Assembly (NCBI GenBank): GCA_964057225.1
Contig: OZ059899.1
Location: 19,104,501 to 19,168,500, forward strand
DNA: 64,000 bases
Reading direction: 5' to 3'
Source: Auanema rhodensis
Lineage: Eukaryota; Nematoda; Chromadorea; Rhabditida; Rhabditidae
This document shows, in pieces, positions 24,365 to 40,300 of this stretch. How positions within the stretch are numbered: position 1 is the first letter of the stretch; every line of letters begins with the position of its first letter. Made by a program: the position numbers and the translations under genes. The notes beneath the pieces were generated by a model. That model was not told the DNA's origin. It saw only the letters and a list, made by a program, of their open reading frames with translations, and searched no databases.

Positions 24365-27300
24365 AAATTTTTATTGATATTGGTGCATGGTAACCATGAC
24401 TTTGAATTTTACGTGAACTTTAATTTATGCTAATTAAACGTACACGTGGTGTGCACTCGGTATGTAACTCGCTTCACGTGAAAGATAAAGAGATGCGGTT
24501 TTCAAAATTAGATTCCCCATGTCCATATTAGTCTAAAAACAAATTTTTATTGATATTGGTGCATGGTAACCATGACTTTGAAATTTACGTGAACTTTAAT
24601 TTATGCTACATAAATGTACACGTGATGTGCACTTGGTATGTAACTCGCTACACGTGTAAGATAGAGAGATGCGGTTTTCAAAATTAGATTCCCCATGTCC
24701 ATATTAGTCTAAAAACAAATTTTTATTGATATTGGTGCATGGTAACCATGACTTTGAAATTTACGTGAACTTTAATTTATGCTAATTAAACGTACACGTG
24801 ATGTGCACTTGGTATGTAACTCGCTACACGTGTAAGATAAAGAGATGCGGTTTTCAAAATTAGATTCCCCATGTCCATATTAGTCTAAAAACAAATTTTT
24901 ATTGATATTGGTGCATGGTAACCATGACTTTGAAATTTACGTGAACTTTAATTTATGCTAATTAAACGTACACGTGGTGTGCACTCGGTATGCAACTCGC
25001 TTCACGTGAAAGATAAAGAGATGCAGTTATCAAAATTAGATTCCCCATGTCCATATTAGTCTAAAAACAAATTTTTATTGATATTGGTGCATGGTAACCA
25101 TGATTTTGAAATTTACGTGAACTTTAATTTATGCTAATTAAATGTACACGTGATGTGCACTTGGTATGTAACTCGCTTCACGTGAAAGATAAAGAGATGC
25201 GGTTTTTAAAATTAGATTCCCCATGTCCATATTAGTCTAAAAACAAATTTTTATTGATATTGGTGCATGGTAACCATGACTTTGAAATTTACGTGAACTT
25301 TAATTTATGCTAATTAAACGTACACGTGATGTGCACTTGGTATGTAACTCGCTTCACGTGAAAGATAAAGAGATGCGGTTTTTAAAATTAGATTCCCCAT
25401 GTCCATATTAGTCTAAAAACAATTTTTTACTGATATTGGTGCATGGTAACCATGATTTTGAAATTTACGTGAACTTTAATTTATGCTAATTAAACGTACA
25501 CGTGATGTGCACTTGGTATGTAACTCGCTTCACGTGAAAGATAAAGAGATGCGGTTTTTAAAATTAGATTCCCCATGTCCATATTAGTCTAAAAACAATT
25601 TTTTACTGATATTGGTGCATGGTAACCATGATTTTGAAATTTACGTGAACTTTAATTTATGCTAATTAAACGTACACGTGGTGTGCACTCGGTATGTAAC
25701 TCGCTTCACGTGAAAGATAAAGAGATGCGGTTTTCAAAATTAGATTCCCCATGTCCATATTAGTCTAAAAACAAATTTTTATTGATATTGGTGCATGGTA
25801 ACCATGATTTTGAAATTTACGTGAACTTTAATTTATGCTAATTAAATGTACACGTGGTGTGCACTCGGTATGTAACTCGCTTCACGTGAAAGATAAAGAG
25901 ATGCAGTTATCAAAATTAGATTCCCCATGTCCATATTAGTCTAAAAACAAATTTTTATTGATATTGGTGCATGGTAACCATGACTTTGAAATTTACGTGA
26001 ACTTTAATTTATGCTAATTAAACGTACACGTGGTGTGCACTCGGTATGTAACTCGCTTCACGTGTAAGATAAAGAGATGCGGTTTTCAAAATTAGATTCC
26101 CCATGTTCATATTAGTCTAAAAACAAATTTTTATTGATATTGGTGCATGGTAACCATGATTTTGAAATTTACGTGAACTTTAATTTATGCTAATTAAACG
26201 TACACGTGATGTGCACTTGGTATGTAACTCGCTTCACGTGAAAGATAAAGAGATGCGGTTTTTAAAATTAGATTCCCCATGTCCATATTAGTCTAAAAAC
26301 AATTTTTTACTGATATTGGTGCATGGTAACCATGATTTTGAAATTTACGTGAACTTTAATTTATGCTAATTAAACGTACACGTGGTGTGCACTCGGTATG
26401 TAACTCGCTTCACGTGAAAGATAAAGAGATGCGGTTTTTAAAATCAGATTCCCCATACACATATCAGTCTAAAAACAAATTTTTATTGATATTGGTGCAT
26501 GGTAACCATGACTTTGAATTTTACGTGAACTTTAATTTATGCTAATTAAACGTACACGTGGTGTGCACTCGGTATGTAACTCGCTTCACGTGAAAGATAA
26601 AGAGATGCGGTTTTCAAAATTAGATTCCCCATGTCCATATTAGTCTAAAAACAAATTTTTATTGATATTGGTGCATGGTAACCATGACTTTGAAATTTAC
26701 GTGAACTTTAATTTATGCTAATTAAACGTACACGTGGTGTGCACTCGGTATGTAACTCGCTACACGTGTAAGATAGAGAGATGCGGTTTTCAAAATTAGA
26801 TTCCCCATGTCCATATTAGTCTAAAAACAAATTTTTATTGATATTGGTGCATGGTAACCATGACTTTGAAATTTACGTGAACTTTAATTTATGCTAATTA
26901 AATGTACACGTGATGTGCACTTGGTATGTAACTCGCTTCACGTGAAAGATAAAGAGATGCAGTTATCAAAATTAGATTCCCCATGTCCATATTAGTCTAA
27001 AAACAAATTTTTATTGATATTGGTGCATGGTAACCATGACTTTGAAATTTACGTGAACTTTAATTTATGCTAATTAAACGTACACGTGGTGTGCACTCGG
27101 TATGTAACTCGCTACACGTGTAAGATAGAGAGATGCGGTTTTCAAAATTAGATTCCCCATGTCCATATTAGTCTAAAAACAAATTTTTATTGATATTGGT
27201 GCATGGTAACCATGACTTTGAAATTTACGTGAACTTTAATTTATGCTAATTAAATGTACACGTGATGTGCACTTGGTATGTAACTCGCTTCACGTGAAAG

Positions 27301-30300
27301 ATAAAGAGATGCAGTTATCAAAATTAGATTCCCCATGTCCATATTAGTCTAAAAACAAATTTTTATTGATATTGGTGCATGGTAACCATGATTTTGAAAT
27401 TTACGTGAACTTTAATTTATGCTAATTAAACGTACACGTGATGTGCACTTGGTATGTAACTCGCTTCACGTGAAAGATAAAGAGATGCGGTTTCTAAAAT
27501 TAGATTCCCCATGTCCATATTAGTCTAAAAACAATTTTTTACTGATATTGGTGCATGGTAACCATGATTTTGAAATTTACGTGAACTTTAATTTATGCTA
27601 ATTAAACGTACACGTGGTGTGCACTCGGTATGTAACTCGCTTCACGTGAAAGATAAAGAGATGCGGTTTTCAAAATTAGATTCCCCATGTACATATCAGT
27701 CTAAAAACAAATTTTTATTGATATTGGTGCATGGTAACCATGACTTTGAATTTTACGTGAACTTTAATTTATGCTAATTAAACGTACACGTGGTGTGCAC
27801 TCGGTATGTAACTCGCTTCACGTGAAAGATAAAGAGATGCGGTTTTCAAAATTAGATTCCCCATGTCCATATTAGTCTAAAAACAAATTTTTATTGATAT
27901 TGGTGCATGGTAACCATGACTTTGAAATTTACGTGAACTTTAATTTATGCTACATAAATGTACACGTGATGTGCACTTGGTATGTAACTCGCTACACGTG
28001 TAAGATAGAGAGATGCGGTTTTCAAAATTAGATTCCCCATGTCCATATTAGTCTAAAAACAAATTTTTATTGATATTGGTGCATGGTAACCATGACTTTG
28101 AAATTTACGTGAACTTTAATTTATGCTAATTAAACGTACACGTGATGTGCACTTGGTATGTAACTCGCTACACGTGTAAGATAAAGAGATGCGGTTTTCA
28201 AAATTAGATTCCCCATGTCCATATTAGTCTAAAAACAAATTTTTATTGATATTGGTGCATGGTAACCATGACTTTGAAATTTACGTGAACTTTAATTTAT
28301 GCTAATTAAACGTACACGTGGTGTGCACTCGGTATGCAACTCGCTTCACGTGAAAGATAAAGAGATGCAGTTATCAAAATTAGATTCCCCATGTCCATAT
28401 TAGTCTAAAAACAAATTTTTATTGATATTGGTGCATGGTAACCATGATTTTGAAATTTACGTGAACTTTAATTTATGCTAATTAAATGTACACGTGATGT
28501 GCACTTGGTATGTAACTCGCTTCACGTGAAAGATAAAGAGATGCGGTTTTTAAAATTAGATTCCCCATGTCCATATTAGTCTAAAAACAAATTTTTATTG
28601 ATATTGGTGCATGGTAACCATGACTTTGAAATTTACGTGAACTTTAATTTATGCTAATTAAACGTACACGTGATGTGCACTTGGTATGTAACTCGCTTCA
28701 CGTGAAAGATAAAGAGATGCGGTTTTTAAAATTAGATTCCCCATGTCCATATTAGTCTAAAAACAATTTTTTACTGATATTGGTGCATGGTAACCATGAT
28801 TTTGAAATTTACGTGAACTTTAATTTATGCTAATTAAACGTACACGTGGTGTGCACTCGGTATGTAACTCGCTTCACGTGAAAGATAAAGAGATGCGGTT
28901 TTCAAAATTAGATTCCCCATGTCCATATTAGTCTAAAAACAAATTTTTATTGATATTGGTGCATGGTAACCATGATTTTGAAATTTACGTGAACTTTAAT
29001 TTATGCTAATTAAATGTACACGTGGTGTGCACTCGGTATGTAACTCGCTTCACGTGAAAGATAAAGAGATGCAGTTATCAAAATTAGATTCCCCATGTCC
29101 ATATTAGTCTAAAAACAAATTTTTATTGATATTGGTGCATGGTAACCATGACTTTGAAATTTACGTGAACTTTAATTTATGCTAATTAAACGTACACGTG
29201 GTGTGCACTCGGTATGTAACTCGCTTCACGTGTAAGATAAAGAGATGCGGTTTTCAAAATTAGATTCCCCATGTTCATATTAGTCTAAAAACAAATTTTT
29301 ATTGATATTGGTGCATGGTAACCATGATTTTGAAATTTACGTGAACTTTAATTTATGCTAATTAAACGTACACGTGATGTGCACTTGGTATGTAACTCGC
29401 TTCACGTGAAAGATAAAGAGATGCGGTTTTTAAAATTAGATTCCCCATGTCCATATTAGTCTAAAAACAATTTTTTACTGATATTGGTGCATGGTAACCA
29501 TGATTTTGAAATTTACGTGAACTTTAATTTATGCTAATTAAACGTACACGTGGTGTGCACTCGGTATGTAACTCGCTTCACGTGAAAGATAAAGAGATGC
29601 GGTTTTTAAAATCAGATTCCCCATACACATATCAGTCTAAAAACAAATTTTTATTGATATTGGTGCATGGTAACCATGACTTTGAATTTTACGTGAACTT
29701 TAATTTATGCTAATTAAACGTACACGTGGTGTGCACTCGGTATGTAACTCGCTTCACGTGAAAGATAAAGAGATGCGGTTTTCAAAATTAGATTCCCCAT
29801 GTCCATATTAGTCTAAAAACAAATTTTTATTGATATTGGTGCATGGTAACCATGACTTTGAAATTTACGTGAACTTTAATTTATGCTAATTAAACGTACA
29901 CGTGGTGTGCACTCGGTATGTAACTCGCTACACGTGTAAGATAGAGAGATGCGGTTTTCAAAATTAGATTCCCCATGTCCATATTAGTCTAAAAACAAAT
30001 TTTTATTGATATTGGTGCATGGTAACCATGACTTTGAAATTTACGTGAACTTTAATTTATGCTAATTAAATGTACACGTGATGTGCACTTGGTATGTAAC
30101 TCGCTTCACGTGAAAGATAAAGAGATGCAGTTATCAAAATTAGATTCCCCATGTCCATATTAGTCTAAAAACAAATTTTTATTGATATTGGTGCATGGTA
30201 ACCATGACTTTGAAATTTACGTGAACTTTAATTTATGCTAATTAAACGTACACGTGGTGTGCACTCGGTATGTAACTCGCTACACGTGTAAGATAGAGAG

Positions 30301-33300
30301 ATGCGGTTTTCAAAATTAGATTCCCCATGTCCATATTAGTCTAAAAACAAATTTTTATTGATATTGGTGCATGGTAACCATGACTTTGAAATTTACGTGA
30401 ACTTTAATTTATGCTAATTAAATGTACACGTGATGTGCACTTGGTATGTAACTCGCTTCACGTGAAAGATAAAGAGATGCAGTTATCAAAATTAGATTCC
30501 CCATGTCCATATTAGTCTAAAAACAAATTTTTATTGATATTGGTGCATGGTAACCATGATTTTGAAATTTACGTGAACTTTAATTTATGCTAATTAAACG
30601 TACACGTGATGTGCACTTGGTATGTAACTCGCTTCACGTGAAAGATAAAGAGATGCGGTTTCTAAAATTAGATTCCCCATGTCCATATTAGTCTAAAAAC
30701 AATTTTTTACTGATATTGGTGCATGGTAACCATGATTTTGAAATTTACGTGAACTTTAATTTATGCTAATTAAACGTACACGTGGTGTGCACTCGGTATG
30801 TAACTCGCTTCACGTGAAAGATAAAGAGATGCGGTTTTCAAAATTAGATTCCCCATGTACATATCAGTCTAAAAACAAATTTTTATTGATATTGGTGCAT
30901 GGTAACCATGACTTTGAATTTTACGTGAACTTTAATTTATGCTAATTAAACGTACACGTGGTGTGCACTCGGTATGTAACTCGCTTCACGTGAAAGATAA
31001 AGAGATGCGGTTTTCAAAATTAGATTCCCCATGTCCATATTAGTCTAAAAACAAATTTTTATTGATATTGGTGCATGGTAACCATGACTTTGAAATTTAC
31101 GTGAACTTTAATTTATGCTACATAAATGTACACGTGATGTGCACTTGGTATGTAACTCGCTACACGTGTAAGATAGAGAGATGCGGTTTTCAAAATTAGA
31201 TTCCCCATGTCCATATTAGTCTAAAAACAAATTTTTATTGATATTGGTGCATGGTAACCATGACTTTGAAATTTACGTGAACTTTAATTTATGCTAATTA
31301 AACGTACACGTGATGTGCACTTGGTATGTAACTCGCTACACGTGTAAGATAAAGAGATGCGGTTTTCAAAATTAGATTCCCCATGTCCATATTAGTCTAA
31401 AAACAAATTTTTATTGATATTGGTGCATGGTAACCATGACTTTGAAATTTACGTGAACTTTAATTTATGCTAATTAAACGTACACGTGGTGTGCACTCGG
31501 TATGCAACTCGCTTCACGTGAAAGATAAAGAGATGCAGTTATCAAAATTAGATTCCCCATGTCCATATTAGTCTAAAAACAAATTTTTATTGATATTGGT
31601 GCATGGTAACCATGATTTTGAAATTTACGTGAACTTTAATTTATGCTAATTAAATGTACACGTGATGTGCACTTGGTATGTAACTCGCTTCACGTGAAAG
31701 ATAAAGAGATGCGGTTTTTAAAATTAGATTCCCCATGTCCATATTAGTCTAAAAACAAATTTTTATTGATATTGGTGCATGGTAACCATGACTTTGAAAT
31801 TTACGTGAACTTTAATTTATGCTAATTAAACGTACACGTGATGTGCACTTGGTATGTAACTCGCTTCACGTGAAAGATAAAGAGATGCGGTTTTTAAAAT
31901 TAGATTCCCCATGTCCATATTAGTCTAAAAACAATTTTTTACTGATATTGGTGCATGGTAACCATGATTTTGAAATTTACGTGAACTTTAATTTATGCTA
32001 ATTAAACGTACACGTGATGTGCACTTGGTATGTAACTCGCTTCACGTGAAAGATAAAGAGATGCGGTTTTTAAAATTAGATTCCCCATGTCCATATTAGT
32101 CTAAAAACAATTTTTTACTGATATTGGTGCATGGTAACCATGATTTTGAAATTTACGTGAACTTTAATTTATGCTAATTAAACGTACACGTGGTGTGCAC
32201 TCGGTATGTAACTCGCTTCACGTGAAAGATAAAGAGATGCGGTTTTCAAAATTAGATTCCCCATGTCCATATTAGTCTAAAAACAAATTTTTATTGATAT
32301 TGGTGCATGGTAACCATGATTTTGAAATTTACGTGAACTTTAATTTATGCTAATTAAATGTACACGTGGTGTGCACTCGGTATGTAACTCGCTTCACGTG
32401 AAAGATAAAGAGATGCAGTTATCAAAATTAGATTCCCCATGTCCATATTAGTCTAAAAACAAATTTTTATTGATATTGGTGCATGGTAACCATGACTTTG
32501 AAATTTACGTGAACTTTAATTTATGCTAATTAAACGTACACGTGGTGTGCACTCGGTATGTAACTCGCTTCACGTGTAAGATAAAGAGATGCGGTTTTCA
32601 AAATTAGATTCCCCATGTTCATATTAGTCTAAAAACAAATTTTTATTGATATTGGTGCATGGTAACCATGATTTTGAAATTTACGTGAACTTTAATTTAT
32701 GCTAATTAAACGTACACGTGATGTGCACTTGGTATGTAACTCGCTTCACGTGAAAGATAAAGAGATGCGGTTTTTAAAATTAGATTCCCCATGTCCATAT
32801 TAGTCTAAAAACAATTTTTTACTGATATTGGTGCATGGTAACCATGATTTTGAAATTTACGTGAACTTTAATTTATGCTAATTAAACGTACACGTGGTGT
32901 GCACTCGGTATGTAACTCGCTTCACGTGAAAGATAAAGAGATGCGGTTTTTAAAATCAGATTCCCCATACACATATCAGTCTAAAAACAAATTTTTATTG
33001 ATATTGGTGCATGGTAACCATGACTTTGAATTTTACGTGAACTTTAATTTATGCTAATTAAACGTACACGTGGTGTGCACTCGGTATGTAACTCGCTTCA
33101 CGTGAAAGATAAAGAGATGCGGTTTTCAAAATTAGATTCCCCATGTCCATATTAGTCTAAAAACAAATTTTTATTGATATTGGTGCATGGTAACCATGAC
33201 TTTGAAATTTACGTGAACTTTAATTTATGCTAATTAAACGTACACGTGGTGTGCACTCGGTATGTAACTCGCTACACGTGTAAGATAGAGAGATGCGGTT

Positions 33301-36300
33301 TTCAAAATTAGATTCCCCATGTCCATATTAGTCTAAAAACAAATTTTTATTGATATTGGTGCATGGTAACCATGACTTTGAAATTTACGTGAACTTTAAT
33401 TTATGCTAATTAAATGTACACGTGATGTGCACTTGGTATGTAACTCGCTTCACGTGAAAGATAAAGAGATGCAGTTATCAAAATTAGATTCCCCATGTCC
33501 ATATTAGTCTAAAAACAAATTTTTATTGATATTGGTGCATGGTAACCATGATTTTGAAATTTACGTGAACTTTAATTTATGCTAATTAAATGTACACGTG
33601 GTGTGCACTCGGTATGTAACTCGCTTCACGTGAAAGATAAAGAGATGCAGTTATCAAAATTAGATTCCCCATGTCCATATTAGTCTAAAAACAAATTTTT
33701 ATTGATATTGGTGCATGGTAACCATGACTTTGAAATTTACGTGAACTTTAATTTATGCTAATTAAACGTACACGTGATGTGCACTTGGTATGTAACTCGC
33801 TTCACGTGAAAGATAAAGAGATGCGGTTTTTAAAATTAGATTCCCCATGTCCATATTAGTCTAAAAACAATTTTTTACTGATATTGGTGCATGATAACCA
33901 TGATTTTGAAATTTACGTGAACTTTAATTTATGCTAATTAAACGTACACGTGATGTGCACTTGGTATGTAACTCGCTTCACGTGAAAGATAAAGAGATGC
34001 GGTTTTTAAAATTAGATTCCCCATGTCCATATTAGTCTAAAAACAATTTTTTATTGATATTGGTGCATGGTAACCATGATTTTGAAATTTACGTGAACTT
34101 TAATTTATGCTAATTAAATGTACACGTGATGTGCACTTGGTATGTAACTCGCTTCACGTGAAAGATAAAGAGATGCGGTTTTTAAAATTAGATTCCCCAT
34201 GTCCATATTAGTCTAAAAACAAATTTTTATTGATATTGGTGCATGGTAACCATGACTTTGAAATTTACGTGAACTTTAATTTATGCTAATTAAACGTACA
34301 CGTGATGTGCACTTGGTATGTAACTCGCTTCACGTGAAAGATAAAGAGATGCGGTTTTTAAAATTAGATTCCCCATGTCCATATTAGTCTAAAAACAATT
34401 TTTTACTGATATTGGTGCATGGTAACCATGATTTTGAAATTTACGTGAACTTTAATTTATGCTAATTAAACGTACACGTGATGTGCACTTGGTATGTAAC
34501 TCGCTTCACGTGAAAGATAAAGAGATGCGGTTTTTAAAATTAGATTCCCCATGTCCATATTAGTCTAAAAACAATTTTTTACTGATATTGGTGCATGGTA
34601 ACCATGATTTTGAAATTTACGTGAACTTTAATTTATGCTAATTAAACGTACACGTGGTGTGCACTCGGTATGTAACTCGCTTCACGTGAAAGATAAAGAG
34701 ATGCGGTTTTCAAAATTAGATTCCCCATGTCCATATTAGTCTAAAAACAAATTTTTATTGATATTGGTGCATGGTAACCATGATTTTGAAATTTACGTGA
34801 ACTTTAATTTATGCTAATTAAATGTACACGTGGTGTGCACTCGGTATGTAACTCGCTTCACGTGAAAGATAAAGAGATGCAGTTATCAAAATTAGATTCC
34901 CCATGTCCATATTAGTCTAAAAACAAATTTTTATTGATATTGGTGCATGGTAACCATGACTTTGAAATTTACGTGAACTTTAATTTATGCTAATTAAACG
35001 TACACGTGGTGTGCACTCGGTATGTAACTCGCTTCACGTGTAAGATAAAGAGATGCGGTTTTCAAAATTAGATTCCCCATGTTCATATTAGTCTAAAAAC
35101 AAATTTTTATTGATATTGGTGCATGGTAACCATGATTTTGAAATTTACGTGAACTTTAATTTATGCTAATTAAACGTACACGTGATGTGCACTTGGTATG
35201 TAACTCGCTTCACGTGAAAGATAAAGAGATGCGGTTTTTAAAATTAGATTCCCCATGTCCATATTAGTCTAAAAACAATTTTTTACTGATATTGGTGCAT
35301 GGTAACCATGATTTTGAAATTTACGTGAACTTTAATTTATGCTAATTAAACGTACACGTGGTGTGCACTCGGTATGTAACTCGCTTCACGTGAAAGATAA
35401 AGAGATGCGGTTTTTAAAATCAGATTCCCCATACACATATCAGTCTAAAAACAAATTTTTATTGATATTGGTGCATGGTAACCATGACTTTGAATTTTAC
35501 GTGAACTTTAATTTATGCTAATTAAACGTACACGTGGTGTGCACTCGGTATGTAACTCGCTTCACGTGAAAGATAAAGAGATGCGGTTTTCAAAATTAGA
35601 TTCCCCATGTCCATATTAGTCTAAAAACAAATTTTTATTGATATTGGTGCATGGTAACCATGACTTTGAAATTTACGTGAACTTTAATTTATGCTAATTA
35701 AACGTACACGTGGTGTGCACTCGGTATGTAACTCGCTACACGTGTAAGATAGAGAGATGCGGTTTTCAAAATTAGATTCCCCATGTCCATATTAGTCTAA
35801 AAACAAATTTTTATTGATATTGGTGCATGGTAACCATGACTTTGAAATTTACGTGAACTTTAATTTATGCTAATTAAATGTACACGTGATGTGCACTTGG
35901 TATGTAACTCGCTTCACGTGAAAGATAAAGAGATGCAGTTATCAAAATTAGATTCCCCATGTCCATATTAGTCTAAAAACAAATTTTTATTGATATTGGT
36001 GCATGGTAACCATGATTTTGAAATTTACGTGAACTTTAATTTATGCTAATTAAATGTACACGTGGTGTGCACTCGGTATGTAACTCGCTTCACGTGAAAG
36101 ATAAAGAGATGCAGTTATCAAAATTAGATTCCCCATGTCCATATTAGTCTAAAAACAAATTTTTATTGATATTGGTGCATGGTAACCATGACTTTGAAAT
36201 TTACGTGAACTTTAATTTATGCTAATTAAACGTACACGTGATGTGCACTTGGTATGTAACTCGCTTCACGTGAAAGATAAAGAGATGCGGTTTTTAAAAT

Positions 36301-36420
36301 TAGATTCCCCATGTCCATATTAGTCTAAAAACAATTTTTTACTGATATTGGTGCATGATAACCATGATTTTGAAATTTACGTGAACTTTAATTTATGCTA
36401 ATTAAACGTACACGTGATGT
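24365..36420 (+). repeat. 18/19-monomer higher-order repeat block
   Basis: Private variants mark repeating units. CATAAATG plus TACACGTGTAAGATAGAG occurs near 24607, 27951 and 31119 (spacings 3344 and 3168 bp, 19 and 18 monomers). CATGTTCATATTAG occurs near 26106, 29274, 32618 and 35082 (3168, 3344 and 2464 bp). The doubly mutated monomer with AAATCAGATTCC and CATACACATATCAG occurs near 26444, 29612, 32956 and 35420, with the same spacings. Units therefore expand or shrink by whole monomers: one gained near 31831-32185 and several lost between 32875 and 35339. Within unit 1 a 352-bp dimer duplication is visible at 26761/27113. Confidence 0.85.
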
Positions 36421-37099
36421 GCACTTGGTATGTAACTCGCTTCACGTGAAAGATAAAGAGATGCGGTTTTTAAAATTAGATTCCCCATGTCCATATTAGT
36501 CTAAAAACAATTTTTTACTGATATTGGTGCATGGTAACCATGACTTTGAAATTTACGTGAACTTTAATTTATGCTAATTAAACGTACACGTGATGTGCAC
36601 TCGGTATGTAACTCGCTTCACGTGTAAGATAAAGAGATGCGGTTTACAAAATTAGATTCCCCATGTCCATATTAGTCTAAAAACAAATTTTTATTGATAT
36701 TGGTGCATGGTAACCATGATTTTGAAATTTACGTGAACTTTAATTTATGCTAATTAAACGTACACGTGATGTGCACTTGGTATGTAACTCGCTTCACGTG
36801 AAAGATAAAGAGATGCGGTTTTTAAAATTAGATTCCCCATGTCCATATTAGTCTAAAAACAATTTTTTACTGATATTGGTGCATGGTAACCATGATTTTG
36901 AAATTTACGTGAACTTTAATTTATGCTAATTAAACGTACACGTGGTGTGCACTCGGTATGTAACTCGCTTCACGTGAAAGATAAAGAGATGCGGTTTTCA
37001 AAATTAGATTCCCCATGTCCATATTAGTCTAAAAACAAATTTTTATTGATATTGGTGCATGATAACCATGACTTTGAAATTTACGTGAACTTTAATTTA

Positions 37100-40000
37100 T
37101 GCTAATTAAACGTACACGTGGTGTGCACTCGGTATGTAACTCGCTTCACGTGAAAGATAAAGAGATGCGGTTTTTAAAATTAGATTCCCCATGTCCATAT
37201 TAGTCTAAAAACAATTTTTTACTGATATTGGTGCATGGTAACCATGATTTTGAAATTTACGTGAACTTTAATTTATGCTAATTAAACGTACACGTGATGT
37301 GCACTTGGTATGTAACTCGCTTCACGTGAAAGATAAAGAGATGCAGTTTTCAAAATTAGATTCCCCATGTCCATATTAGTCTAAAAACAAATTTTTATTG
37401 ATATTGGTGCATGGTAACCATGACTTTGAAATTTACGTGAACTTTAATTTATGCTAATTAAACGTACACGTGGTGTGCACTCGGTATGTAACTCGCTTCA
37501 CGTGAAAGATAAAGAGATGCGGTTTTTAAAATTAGATTCCCCATGTCCATATTAGTCTAAAAACAATTTTTTACTGATATTGGTGCATGGTAACCATGAT
37601 TTTGAAATTTACGTGAACTTTAATTTATGCTAATTAAACGTACACGTGATGTGCACTTGGTATGTAACTCGCTTCACGTGAAAGATAAAGAGATGCAGTT
37701 CTCAAAATTAGATTCCCCATGTCCATATTAGTCTAAAAACAATTTTTTACTGATATTGGTGCATGGTAACCATGATTTTGAAATTTACGTGAACTTTAAT
37801 TTATGCTAATTAAACGTACACGTGGTGTGCACTCGGTATGTAACTCGCTTCACGTGAAAGATAGAGAGATGCGGTTTTCAAAATTAGATTCCCCATGTCC
37901 ATATTAGTCTAAAAACAAATTTTTATTGATATTGGTGCATGGTAACCATGACTTTGAAATTTACGTGAACTTTAATTTATGCTAATTAAACGTACACGTG
38001 GTGTGCACTCGGTATGTAACTCGCTTCACGTGAAAGATAAAGAGATGCGGTTTTTAAAATTAGATTCCCCATGTCCATATTAGTCTAAAATCAATTTTTT
38101 ACTGATATTGGTGCATGGTAACCATGATTTTGAAATTTACGTGAACTTTAATTTATGCTAATTAAACGTACACGTGATGTGCACTTGGTATGTAACTCGC
38201 TTCACGTGAAAGATAAAGAGATGCGGTTTTTAAAATTAGATTCCCCATGTCCATATTAGTCTAAAAACAATTTTTTACTGATATTGGTGCATGGTAACCA
38301 TGACTTTGAAATTTACGTGAACTTTAATTTATGCTAATTAAACGTACACGTGGTGTGCACTCGGTATGTAACTCGCTTCACGTGTAAGATAAAGAGATGC
38401 GGTTTTCAAAATTAGATTCCCCATGTCCATATTAGTCTAAAAACAAATTTTTATTGATATTGGTGCATGGTAACCATGATTTTGAAATTTACGTGAACTT
38501 TAATTTATGCTAATTAAACGTACACGTGATGTGCACTTGGTATGTAACTCGCTTCACGTGAAAGATAAAGAGATGCGGTTTTTAAAATTAGATTCCCCAT
38601 GTCCATATTAGTCTAAAAACAATTTTTTACTGATATTGGTGCATGGTAACCATGATTTTGAAATTTACGTGAACTTTAATTTATGCTAATTAAACGTACA
38701 CGTGGTGTGCACTCGGTATGTAACTCGCTTCACGTGAAAGATAAAGAGATGCGGTTTTCAAAATTAGATTCCCCATGTACATATCAGTCTAAAAACAAAT
38801 TTTTATTGATATTGGTGCATGATAACCATGATTTTGAAATTCACGTGAACTTTAATTTATGCTAATTAAACGTACACGTGATGTGCACTTGGTATGTAAC
38901 TCGCTTCACGTGAAAGATAAAGAGATGCGGTTTTTAAAATTAGATTCCCCATGTCCATATTAGTCTAAAAACAATTTTTTACTGATATTGGTGCATGGTA
39001 ACCATGATTTTGAAATTTACGTGAACTTTAATTTATGCTAATTAAACGTACACGTGGTGTGCACTCGGTATGTAACTCGCTTCACGTGAAAGATAGAGAG
39101 ATGCGGTTTTCAAAATTAGATTCCCCATGTCCATATTAGTCTAAAAACAAATTTTTATTGATATTGGTGCATGGTAACCATGACTTTGAAATTTACGTGA
39201 ACTTTAATTTATGCTAATTAAACGTACACGTGGTGTGCACTCGGTATGTAACTCGCTTCACGTGAAAGATAAAGAGATGCGGTTTTTAAAATTAGATTCC
39301 CCATGTCCATATTAGTCTAAAAACAATTTTTTACTGATATTGGTGCATGGTAACCATGATTTTGAAATTTACGTGAACTTTAATTTATGCTAATTAAACG
39401 TACACGTGATGTGCACTTGGTATGTAACTCGCTTCACGTGAAAGATAAAGAGATGCAGTTTTCAAAATTAGATTCCCCATGTCCATATTAGTCTAAAAAC
39501 AAATTTTTATTGATATTGGTGCATGGTAACCATGACTTTGAAATTTACGTGAACTTTAATTTATGCTAATTAAACGTACACGTGATGTGCACTTGGTATG
39601 TAACTCGCTTCACGTGAAAGATAAAGAGATGCAGTTCTCAAAATTAGATTCCCCATGTCCATATTAGTCTAAAAACAATTTTTTACTGATATTGGTGCAT
39701 GGTAACCATGATTTTGAAATTTACGTGAACTTTAATTTATGCTAATTAAACGTACACGTGGTGTGCACTCGGTATGTAACTCGCTTCACGTGAAAGATAG
39801 AGAGATGCGGTTTTCAAAATTAGATTCCCCATGTCCATATTAGTCTAAAAACAAATTTTTATTGATATTGGTGCATGGTAACCATGACTTTGAAATTTAC
39901 GTGAACTTTAATTTATGCTAATTAAACGTACACGTGGTGTGCACTCGGTATGTAACTCGCTTCACGTGAAAGATAAAGAGATGCGGTTTTTAAAATTAGA

Positions 40001-40300
40001 TTCCCCATGTCCATATTAGTCTAAAAACAATTTTTTACTGATATTGGTGCATGGTAACCATGATTTTGAAATTTACGTGAACTTTAATTTATGCTAATTA
40101 AACGTACACGTGATGTGCACTTGGTATGTAACTCGCTTCACGTGAAAGATAAAGAGATGCGGTTTTTAAAATTAGATTCCCCATGTCCATATTAGTCTAA
40201 AAACAATTTTTTACTGATATTGGTGCATGGTAACCATGACTTTGAAATTTACGTGAACTTTAATTTATGCTAATTAAACGTACACGTGGTGTGCACTCGG
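37100..40300 (+). repeat. 11/12-monomer repeated block
   Basis: GCAGTTCTC occurs at 37695 and 39631, 1936 bp or 11 monomers apart, and again at 22383, which is 87 monomers from the first. GCAGTTTTC occurs at 37343 and 39455 (2112 bp, 12 monomers). The one-monomer disagreement means a monomer was gained or lost between the copies. Boundaries are approximate. Confidence 0.65.

Noticed and set aside
8060-38865. 60-codon ATG open frames in some 176-bp monomers
   Set aside because: They exist only where a variant removes a recurrent stop (TATTAG to TATCAG or TATTAT). The frame runs across a monomer boundary, and 176 is not a multiple of three, so it cannot be maintained along the array. Most monomers lack it. 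I treat all as chance.
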